From Thermoplasmata archaeon (GTDB lineage: Archaea > Thermoplasmatota > Thermoplasmata > Thermoplasmatales > Thermoplasmataceae): DNA of 5,300 nucleotides. This document shows, piece after piece, positions 1-4,814 of the stretch (position 1 is its first letter; every line of letters begins with the position of its first letter). The position numbers and the translations under genes were made by a program. Below the pieces are notes generated by a model. It searched no databases, had not been told where the DNA came from, and saw only the letters and a program-made list of their open reading frames with translations. The stretch spans positions 1 through 5,300 of the forward strand of contig JAJZYV010000159.1 of NCBI GenBank assembly GCA_021797955.1, given 5' to 3'.

Positions 1-102
1 CCTGTCATGGGATGTTTCAAGGTATGAATCAATGATGCTTTCCATTGTTGACATGCCCAGCCTGCTGAGGTATTCATGAACCCTCCCGTATGAATCCATC
101 AT
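1..102 (-). CDS. istB: IstB helper ATPase of IS21-family element, N-terminal 34 residues only
   Basis: The reading frame starts at an ATG at 102-100 that overlaps the istA stop codon (ATGA overlap), and it continues open to the window edge, giving MMDSYGRVHEYLSRLGMSTM followed by 14 more residues. A strong ribosome binding site (GAGGAGGTG, inside the last istA codons) lies just upstream, which supports translational coupling to istA. A second ATG follows immediately and could also serve as start. The visible part, a short helix rich in Leu, Met and Ser, fits the N-terminal region of IstB that precedes the AAA+ ATPase core. IstB normally has about 250 residues; Walker A and B motifs would lie outside the window. 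In the family, IstB binds DNA as an ATP-dependent oligomer and helps IstA select the target. The call rests mainly on position after istA. Confidence 0.8.
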   Translation of the reverse strand, partial: MMDSYGRVHEYLSRLGMSTMESIIDSYLETSHDR

Positions 103-1292
103 GACACCTCCTCGTATCTCTTCAGGTCGCGTGTTTCCACCATCTGCCCGTACACTGCGGAATTCTCTTCACGTATTGCCTTGAGAAGGCCTTCAAAATG
201 CTCCTTCTTCCTTGATATCCTTCCTGTTCCGGGTATCAGGGAATGTTCAGCAACAATGCTGGAATCGATCTCTATTTTCACCAGTGCTGATTCCTCAATG
301 ATCCTGCATTCCCTGCCTGCATATTTCCAGGGAACGGAATACCTGTTGCCCTTATAGGAAACATAGCAGTCCCTGGATATCTTTCTGGATTCCTCCTTCC
401 TCGTCATGTATGCCGGTACTGATGAAAGTGGGTTGAGTGATTCTTTCTTCAACCTTTCCACAGGTATTTCATGGGTTGTTCCATGTATCTGTGAATTTAC
501 CTTCCTGAGCCATTCCCGGCACTGGACATTGATATCCGAAGGAGACTCAAATGTCCTGCCTGCCCAGAAGTTGTTTCTCACATACTTTATTGTGTTCTCG
601 ATCTTCCCCTTCGTTTCAGGCCTGTATGGGTAACATAACCTTATCACAATACCATAGTACTCTGCGAAGTCCATGAATTTCGGATTGAACCTGGATTCTG
701 AGGCTTTCAGTTTTCTGTCGATAACAACCTGCTTCATGTTGTCGTATAGGATTGTATCGGTGAATCCTCCATAGAATGAGAATGCATTGATATGCATCCT
801 TATGACGTTCTCGGTGGATATGTCTGTGGTGAATTCCACATAACGCATACGGGAATATCCAAGTATCGTGGAAAAGGCGTAGAGTTTTCTGTGCTTTCCA
901 TCAATATCTATGTACCCAAACTCACCGAAATCAACCTGTGACTGTTTTCCCGGATCTGTTTCGTAGCGGTATACTGCCTGTATCCTCCGATCCTTTCGCA
1001 GTTCATGGCAGTAATCCTTCAGTATTGTGTATCCCCCATCATATCCCATCTTCCTGATCTCCTCCAGTATCCTGACGGAGGAGAGATTGTGCTTATTGAT
1101 CAGTTCCCTGATCTTCTCCCTGTATGGATCAAGCTTTGATCCCCTCTTCCTGTTCTGCCTGTTCTTCGGTTCTGATTTTAGATACTTTCTCACGCTGTTC
1201 CTTGATATGCTGAGTTCCCTGGCTATGGACTTTATGCTCATTTCTTTCTCCCTCATGTTTCGTATCATTCTCCACACCTCCAGCCGGTACAA
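99..1292 (-). CDS. istA: IstA transposase (DDE recombinase) of IS21-family element
   Basis: Full-length IS21 transposase, 397 residues (the family is usually near 390-500). It cuts and joins the IS ends together with IstB. Order of parts: an N-terminal helix-turn-helix at about residues 17-40 (EMSIKSIARELSISRNSVRK), a basic linker and second DNA-binding helical region (41-105), the RNase H-like catalytic core (about 110-250), and a C-terminal beta-rich Mu-type domain (about 305-352, containing YKGNRYSVP). The DDE residues are visible: D121 in QVDFGE, D184 in LYDNMK and E232 in KGKIEN. The start used here is a TTG at 1292, because it gives the M-x(3)-E-x(3)-M-I N-terminus expected for IstA, and GAGGG lies 6 nt upstream. 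An ATG at 1268 (residue 9) has a much better GGAGGTG site 6 nt before it and is a real alternative, giving 389 residues. The stop overlaps the istB start. No disabling mutation is seen. Confidence 0.93.
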   Translation of the reverse strand: MYRLEVWRMIRNMREKEMSIKSIARELSISRNSVRKYLKSEPKNRQNRKRGSKLDPYREKIRELINKHNLSSVRILEEIRKMGYDGGYTILKDYCHELRKDRRIQAVYRYETDPGKQSQVDFGEFGYIDIDGKHRKLYAFSTILGYSRMRYVEFTTDISTENVIRMHINAFSFYGGFTDTILYDNMKQVVIDRKLKASESRFNPKFMDFAEYYGIVIRLCYPYRPETKGKIENTIKYVRNNFWAGRTFESPSDINVQCREWLRKVNSQIHGTTHEIPVERLKKESLNPLSSVPAYMTRKEESRKISRDCYVSYKGNRYSVPWKYAGRECRIIEESALVKIEIDSSIVAEHSLIPGTGRISRKKEHFEGLLKAIREENSAVYGQMVETRDLKRYEEVS

Positions 1293-1318
1293 TTCAGACC
1301 CTCTTCCACATAAGGAAA

Positions 1319-1390
1319 TGGATCAGAATTAAACCGGCGATCTGGATCACTTTTATTCCGGCGAAAATGCACAAAAATCAACCGGCGATT
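1319..1390. repeat. Three 24-bp terminal repeats at the IS21 end
   Basis: Three adjoining 24-bp units: 1319-1342, 1343-1366 and 1367-1390. Each carries CCGGCGA at the same place (1334, 1358, 1382; exact 24-bp steps). The first two also share TGGATCA at their start (1319, 1343) and match at 17 of 24 positions; the third is more diverged in its first half. Multiple terminal repeats of about this size are characteristic of IS21-family ends and are the binding sites of IstA. Their location between istA and the presumed outer edge fits. The other terminus, which should carry inverted copies, is not in the window. Confidence 0.8.
1325..1336 (-). promoter_or_regulatory. Possible istA promoter (TATA-like box)
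   Basis: Read on the minus strand, CCGGTTTAATTC contains a TTTAAT box placed about 35-40 bp ahead of the TTG start at 1292 and 60-65 bp ahead of the ATG at 1268. Transcription starting about 25 bp downstream would give a short leader that contains the GGAGGTG site for the ATG. The box sits inside the first terminal repeat, so IstA binding could repress its own transcription. This is weak evidence from a short A/T-rich match. Confidence 0.3.
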
Positions 1391-1410
1391 ACAGTCACTC
1401 TGAGTGCTGT
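1391..1410. repeat. Near-perfect palindrome at the outer edge of the IS21 element
   Basis: ACAG-T-CACTC, then a central T, then GAGTG-CTGT: nine complementary pairs interrupted only by one extra T at 1395. It begins directly after the last 24-bp terminal repeat, so it straddles or adjoins the presumed IS end. It could be a preferred insertion site, part of the terminus, or the end of older mobile DNA. The one-base loop makes a DNA palindrome more likely than an RNA hairpin. Confidence 0.5.
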
Positions 1411-1501
1411 TATCACGTTCGTTCTCACTCCCACGGTAATGTGTGCTTTCAGCCATCAGCCATCCATGTTCTCTTTTAAGATTGTATTTCTGCTCTGCAT
1501 A
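1411..1501. other. Unassigned stretch between IS21 end and IS110 fragment
   Basis: About 90 bp (110 bp counting the palindrome) that I cannot assign. On the minus strand it follows the stop codon that ends the IS110-type fragment, and no reading frame here continues that protein convincingly, although one frame gives RNTILKENMDG, vaguely like the region after the RuvC-like domain of such transposases. A 7-bp tandem duplication (AGCCATC twice, 1451-1464) is present. No gene, RNA or promoter is supported. It may be decayed IS110 sequence into which the IS21 element inserted. Confidence 0.4.
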
Positions 1502-1891
1502 CTATATGAAATTCCTCGTCCTGACAATCCTGCGTATCTCTCTGGTATCCTTCGAAGGAACATAGAATTTCGGTATCCGGTTATTCCTCAGGAGTTTTGC
1601 AAGGATCTCGGAATCGATGTCATCATTCTTCATCCTGGATTCGGCTATAAGCTTTATTTTCAGGGGATTTGCAAGTATCACGTCGAATCCACTTGACTCA
1701 ATGAAATCGTATAGGGGCTCATATAATCCGGTGGACTCCATGACAAACCTGTCCCTCGGAGAGAAGTTTTCTGGGAATTCTCCAAGTTTCTCGAAACTAT
1801 TCGCAATGTCGTCCCCCCTCACCACATTTCCATTCTCATCCAGCGCTGTGCACACAATATTCTTGGTTGAGATACCCATTCCTGCATACGT
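1502..1891 (-). pseudogene. IS110-family DEDD transposase, inactivated N-terminal fragment
   Basis: 129 codons matching the N-terminal RuvC-like DEDD domain of IS110-type transposases, which normally have about 300-400 residues; the C-terminal serine-containing (Tnp20) half is missing, and the frame ends at a stop at 1504-1502 straight after RRIVRTRNFI. Visible motifs, numbered from codon 1891: E52 in MESTGLYEPLYD, ANPLKIK, and D90/D93 in KNDDIDSEILAKLL. Two changes look disabling. A ribosome binding site AAGGAGG (1908-1902) points to a start at 1891, but that codon is ACG instead of ATG. The first catalytic Asp of the usual YxGxDxS motif is Gly in YAGMGIS (GGT at 1876-1874, one transition from GAT). 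An ATG at 1879 could in principle start translation but has no suitably spaced site and lies after the motif start. It is on the same strand as the IS21 genes and divergent from the permease. Most likely a relic; identity is firm, exact 3' junction is not. Confidence 0.88.
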
Positions 1892-1901
1892 GAGGTTATC
1901 G

Positions 1902-1908
1902 CCTCCTT
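1902..1908 (-). promoter_or_regulatory. Ribosome binding site of the dead IS110 gene
   Basis: Minus-strand AAGGAGG ends 10 nt before the ACG codon at 1891-1889 and 22 nt before the next ATG at 1879. This spacing is the main evidence that the ancestral start was ATG at 1891. It stands directly after (and shares bases with) an in-frame TAA stop. Confidence 0.6.
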
Positions 1909-1978
1909 AACGGTGATCCCACAATAACAATGAAAGGATGTTAAATTTCCCTGACCCGAGCCATCACACCCAATTATA

Positions 1979-1995
1979 CCAAAAATTTTAATAAT
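1979..1995 (+). promoter_or_regulatory. Archaeal BRE/TATA promoter of the permease-oxidoreductase operon
   Basis: A purine-rich element (CCAAAAA, 1979-1985) followed by TTTTAATAAT (1986-1995) lies with its centre about 26 bp before the ATG at 2016. Archaeal TATA boxes lie about 25-30 bp ahead of the transcription start, so transcription would begin at or within a few bases of the start codon and give a leaderless mRNA. No Shine-Dalgarno match precedes the ATG, which fits. A second weaker A/T box (AATTATA, 1972-1978) stands upstream. The region up to 1892 is shared with the dead IS110 gene, and I see no clear operator. Confidence 0.6.
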
Positions 1996-2015
1996 GTTAC
2001 AAGTTAGCATTAGTC

Positions 2016-3467
2016 ATGGGTTTGAATAAATTAGCAGTTGCGTCAATATCGCCAAGACTGTCACTTTTTCAAAGTTTGGCACAATTGGCACCACTTCCAA
2101 CACTTATATTCACGATTCAGGAAATTTTTGGTTATTCAGACGCTGATGCCTTATCCTACCTTATAGCACTGATTATAGTACTATTTTCAGCTAACACTGT
2201 GGTACAGATGGGCAGGCGTTTTCCCCATGCAGGAGGATATTATGGTTATGTTGCCAATGGGATTTCAAGATCAACCGGTGTCTACACTCAATTTATGTTT
2301 CTGTTCTATCAGATTTTAAACACGGCTGGTGTTGTTATCTTTGGCTCATGGGTACTACAAATTTTCCTCGATTTATTTGGAATATCAATTAGGGGGTTTT
2401 ACTTTCTGCCAATTCCACTTATATTGATCTTTATAATACCATATTTCGGCATTAAACTTTCCTCGTGGTTCTACGTTGTTACGGCGGTTATTGAGATAGC
2501 AATTGTATTCATTTTGGCAGTTCTTATGCTTGCGCATCCAGCTCCTTCAAGTGTCTTTTTGGCCCCGTTTGTTCCAACTGTGGGAATCAGCAGTTTTGCT
2601 CTATCCATAATATTTTCCCTCTTCTTTTTCACAGGTTATGGATCTATTCTAACTCTGGCTGAGGAAACCAGAAACCCTAAAAGCTCAATACCCAAAATGG
2701 CCGTAATAAGTCTTCTGGGAATAGGCGCTCTTGAGCTTCTTTTCATGTATGCATCCCAGGTAAACTGGGGAACAGGCTTGACATCGACTTTTGCCACGTC
2801 CTCCATATTTCCTACATATTTGGCAGCGAGGACACTTTTGGGAGTTGCAGGACTTGTTACTCTTGGCATATTCGCTTATATATCACTCGTGAAGGGCAAC
2901 ATTGCCATACAAAACGCAACTTCAAGGGGGCTCTACGCTCTTGGGAGGGACAATGTGCTTCCTTCTATATTCTCGAAAGTACATCCAAAATATAAGAGCC
3001 CATCAGGTGCAATACTGGTAAACGAGTTGATGGCTATAGCAATAATAGTAGTAACTTACCTGATATTTTTCTTCATAATTGGAATCCACACCGGAATTAC
3101 TGGTGATGCAGCAGTTTACCTTATAGCTCTTCTTACGGTGGGGTATCTGCTGACACACATTTTTGCCAACATTTCGGTACCGTTCTATTTTACCCGGAAA
3201 GAAAGAAAAAATCTCTCAATAACAAAACATTATGTTCTTCCATTAGCTTCAACAGGAGCTATAATTTTTGCATTGTCTCTTAGTTTTACGGGTCTTACAG
3301 GCTATATGATATCCCTTCCAGTAATAGTTGCTGCATATCTTATACTGGTTCTGATTTTTGTCTTAAGAATAAAATCTAAGCATCCAGAGGTTATAGCAAA
3401 AGCAGGAGAGGTTATACCGGACCTGGAGTCCTCAATTGTTACAACCGGGGGTGCTAAGAATGAGTAA
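2016..3467 (+). CDS. APC-superfamily amino acid/amine permease
   Basis: 483-residue integral membrane transporter, close to the usual APC length of 450-550, with about twelve predicted membrane helices (roughly 15-35, 43-63, 88-116, 128-147, 150-173, 190-212, 226-246, 270-292, 333-355, 364-390, 406-425, 428-450) and a short charged C-terminal tail. Family signs are the FPHAGGYYGYVANGI segment between helices 2 and 3, GYGSILTLAEETRNPKSSIP at helix 6-7 (E216, E217, N220, P221), and the cytoplasmic loop NATSRGLYALGRDNVLPSIF (about 300-319) followed by KVHPKYKSP. Helix 1 carries SLAQLAPLPT instead of the G-x-G-rich unwound segment of classical members. It probably imports an amino acid or related amine using an ion gradient, likely H+ in an acidophile (inference). 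The start at 2016 is chosen from the TATA spacing and the normal N-terminus. Its last codons overlap the oxidoreductase gene, so the two products are likely made together. Specificity cannot be read. Confidence 0.93.
   Translation: MGLNKLAVASISPRLSLFQSLAQLAPLPTLIFTIQEIFGYSDADALSYLIALIIVLFSANTVVQMGRRFPHAGGYYGYVANGISRSTGVYTQFMFLFYQILNTAGVVIFGSWVLQIFLDLFGISIRGFYFLPIPLILIFIIPYFGIKLSSWFYVVTAVIEIAIVFILAVLMLAHPAPSSVFLAPFVPTVGISSFALSIIFSLFFFTGYGSILTLAEETRNPKSSIPKMAVISLLGIGALELLFMYASQVNWGTGLTSTFATSSIFPTYLAARTLLGVAGLVTLGIFAYISLVKGNIAIQNATSRGLYALGRDNVLPSIFSKVHPKYKSPSGAILVNELMAIAIIVVTYLIFFFIIGIHTGITGDAAVYLIALLTVGYLLTHIFANISVPFYFTRKERKNLSITKHYVLPLASTGAIIFALSLSFTGLTGYMISLPVIVAAYLILVLIFVLRIKSKHPEVIAKAGEVIPDLESSIVTTGGAKNE
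3447..3453 (+). promoter_or_regulatory. Ribosome binding site deciding the oxidoreductase start
   Basis: GGGGGTG inside the permease coding sequence lies 6 nt before the ATG at 3460. It contains GGTG, complementary to the anti-Shine-Dalgarno region, and favours this ATG over an in-frame TTG at 3436, which would add eight residues ahead of the nucleotide-binding fold without any family support. It is an internal gene of the transcript, so a ribosome binding site is expected here although the first gene lacks one. Confidence 0.6.
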
Positions 3468-4638
3468 GGATGAAAGAATAATCATAATAGGTGCCGGTTC
3501 CACAGGTTCAAGTGTTGCTTATCATCTTTCGAAAGTTTCTGATTCGCAAATTATACTGATTGACAAGGGCGGAGTAGCCTCTGGTATGACATCATTATCC
3601 ACTGCAATAGTCAGGACACACTATTCAAACGAGATTGTTGCAAGGATGGCTTTTGAATCCAGGCAATTTTTCGAAAATAATAAGGAGAATTTTGGATTTT
3701 ATAAAACAGGAATGCTAACAGTTGTACCCGGTTCAATGAAAGACAGAATGGAGAATAACGTCAGAATGCTGAAACGCGTAGGTATTAGGGAGGAGAACAT
3801 CTCCTCGAAGGATGCGAAGAGGAGATTCCCTTGGCTAAAATTTGAGGAAGATGAAGATATCTCCTATGAACCTGACAGCGGATATGCGGACCCAGCTACC
3901 ACAGCCAACTTTTTTGCTAGAAGTGCCATGAATTCCGGGGTGAAATTCCTTAAAGAGGAGGTTGACAAAACAGAAAACGATCGGGACGGAGGGAAAGTGG
4001 TCCTTAAGAATGGAAAGGAGATAAGGGGCACAAAAGTAATACTTTGCACTAACATATGGATAAACAAGTTATTGCTAAAAAGTGGTATTGGTAAAAATGA
4101 TCTTTTACCCGTTAAAGTTTCCCCTCACCCAGTTATAATATTCAAAAGACCCGGGGAGATATCCGGTCTGCTTCCAGTAGTGAATGATCTTGCAAACAGA
4201 GACTACTATAAACCAGAGGGCGGAAGTTTACTTTTCGGCGGAAATCTGAGAAGTGAAATGGACGATGTCAACATAGATCCTGATAATCCGCCCTTGGATG
4301 TCCCATTCGACTATATTTCAGATTATTCAGAAAGAATTTTAAATAGAATTCCCAATATGAGTAAAGCTGGTTTTCACAGTGCCTATTACGGGATGTATGA
4401 TAATACTCCTGATTTCCACCCCATTGTAGATTCCTTATCAGACTTAGGACTTTCAAACTTTTATTGCTGTGTGGGATTGAGCGGTCATGGATTCAAACTT
4501 GCCCCATCACTGGGCAAAATTGTATCTAATTTAGTTATGGAAAGGAAAGAACCAGCATTGGAATACTTCAGGCTAGCTAGATTTAAGGATGGTACTTCAA
4601 TTTTTAAAACCTATGAGGGCATAGGGACGATTGGATAA
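3460..4638 (+). CDS. FAD-dependent amine/amino acid oxidoreductase (DAO family, sarcosine-oxidase-like)
   Basis: 392-residue cytoplasmic flavoprotein of the D-amino acid oxidase fold, normal length for single-chain sarcosine/glycine oxidase and SoxB-like members (about 370-410). The N-terminal Rossmann fold has IIIIGAGSTGSS (GxGxxG at 11-16) and the FAD-ribose acidic residue D35 in LIDKG. Further family signs are VRTHYSNEIVARMA (51-64), PDSGYADPATTANFF (138-152), the substrate-domain strands around YYKPEGGSLLFGG (249-261), GMYDNTPDFHPIVD (311-324) and GLSGHGFKLAPSLGKI (339-354), which closes over the flavin. The Cys that carries covalent FAD in monomeric sarcosine oxidase is not present before the MY-x-NTPD segment (Gly instead), so FAD is probably non-covalent. 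It likely oxidises a secondary or primary amine of an amino acid (sarcosine, proline, glycine or a D-amino acid); the electron acceptor is unknown. Its ATG overlaps the permease stop by 8 bp (ATGAGTAA), which points to translational coupling and a shared substrate. Confidence 0.92.
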   Translation: MSKDERIIIIGAGSTGSSVAYHLSKVSDSQIILIDKGGVASGMTSLSTAIVRTHYSNEIVARMAFESRQFFENNKENFGFYKTGMLTVVPGSMKDRMENNVRMLKRVGIREENISSKDAKRRFPWLKFEEDEDISYEPDSGYADPATTANFFARSAMNSGVKFLKEEVDKTENDRDGGKVVLKNGKEIRGTKVILCTNIWINKLLLKSGIGKNDLLPVKVSPHPVIIFKRPGEISGLLPVVNDLANRDYYKPEGGSLLFGGNLRSEMDDVNIDPDNPPLDVPFDYISDYSERILNRIPNMSKAGFHSAYYGMYDNTPDFHPIVDSLSDLGLSNFYCCVGLSGHGFKLAPSLGKIVSNLVMERKEPALEYFRLARFKDGTSIFKTYEGIGTIG

Positions 4639-4704
4639 ATTGGATTTCAATTATGGTGATTGCAAAATATTTTGAAATTTGTGTGGCTTTGCACTTAAAG
4701 AACG

Positions 4705-4729
4705 TTTTTGACGGAATTTCCTAAATTCC
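4705..4729 (+). terminator. Possible transcription end of the operon: T-run and hairpin
   Basis: About 65 bp after the oxidoreductase stop, a run of five T (4705-4709) is followed by a compact hairpin, GGAATTT (4713-4719), loop CCT, AAATTCC (4723-4729). Archaeal RNA polymerase stops mainly at U-tracts, and further T-tracts occur at 4757-4760 and 4767-4770. The hairpin comes after rather than before the first T-run, unlike a bacterial terminator. The hairpin could equally belong to the adjoining insertion sequence end. Confidence 0.35.
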
Positions 4730-4792
4730 CTGGCCATTAGGCACTATGTTCTTGTGTTTTCCTCTGTTTTGCAGGTTAGAAAGAGTTGTAGG

Positions 4793-4814
4793 ATAATGTG
4801 TAATTGCACATTAT
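4793..4814 (+). repeat. Hairpin covering the transposase start codon
   Basis: Perfect 8-bp inverted repeat: ATAATGTG (4793-4800), loop TAATTG, CACATTAT (4807-4814). The right arm includes the A and T of the ATG at 4813. In RNA this would bury the start codon, and an in-frame TTG at 4804 lies in the loop. It may limit translation of the transposase from transcripts entering from outside, as known for some other insertion sequences, or may be a palindromic binding site. The arms are exact; the role is inference. Confidence 0.55.

Larger units (their letters stand above)
1..1393 (-). mobile_element. IS21-family insertion sequence, istA-proximal end (partial)
   Basis: One end of an IS21-type element. 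It holds a terminal region with repeats, a complete istA and the start of istB in the standard istA-istB order with overlapping stop and start codons; the far part of istB and the other terminus lie outside the window. IS21 elements usually end in 5'-TG...CA-3'. On the minus strand the sequence outside the repeats offers two TG candidates, at 1393 (TGTAATCGCC) and at 1397 (TGACTGTAAT), so the outer edge is uncertain by a few bases. The other end and the 4-8 bp target duplication cannot be seen, so completeness cannot be judged. No frameshift or stop is visible in istA, so the element may be active. Family assignment is firm from IstA; exact limits are inferred. Confidence 0.85.

Noticed and set aside
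406..633. Open frame of 75 codons on the plus strand inside istA
   Set aside because: Antisense to a well-supported transposase with catalytic motifs; no family likeness or ribosome binding site.
1027..1332. Open frame of 101 codons on the plus strand
   Set aside because: Antisense to the istA N-terminus and the terminal repeats; its hydrophobic composition is a by-product of the reverse of a basic protein.
1319..1390. Short regularly spaced repeats as a possible CRISPR array
   Set aside because: The conserved part is only 7-14 bp within 24-bp units, there are no uniform long repeats, and the location fits IS21 terminal repeats.
1265..1456. 63-codon minus-strand frame crossing the IS21 end
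   Set aside because: It runs across the terminal repeats and the element border, has no recognisable protein features, and overlaps the istA start.
1367..1910. Two plus-strand open frames (1367-1696 and 1617-1910)
   Set aside because: Both are antisense to the IS110-type fragment, whose sense-strand protein has clear DEDD motifs.
1819..2010. 63-codon minus-strand frame upstream of the IS110 relic
   Set aside because: Overlaps the relic in another frame and the operon promoter; no support.
2636..2869. 77-codon minus-strand frame within the permease
   Set aside because: Antisense shadow of conserved helix 6-8 coding sequence.
3436..3459. TTG start adding eight residues to the oxidoreductase
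   Set aside because: No ribosome binding site at the right distance, and the extension precedes the normal N-terminus; ATG 3460 has GGGGGTG 6 nt upstream.
3864..4456. Minus-strand frames at 3864-4067 and 4268-4456
   Set aside because: Antisense to conserved parts of the flavin oxidoreductase, with no features of their own.
4644..4678. Inverted repeat ATTTCAA / TTGAAAT with a 21-nt loop, and AAAATATTTT at 4664
   Set aside because: Weak A/T-rich arms expected by chance in such a region; no T-run placed as for a terminator.
4653..4724. Small plus-strand frame of 23 codons after the oxidoreductase
   Set aside because: Too short, no ribosome binding site, in A/T-rich DNA with hairpin potential, no recognisable motif.
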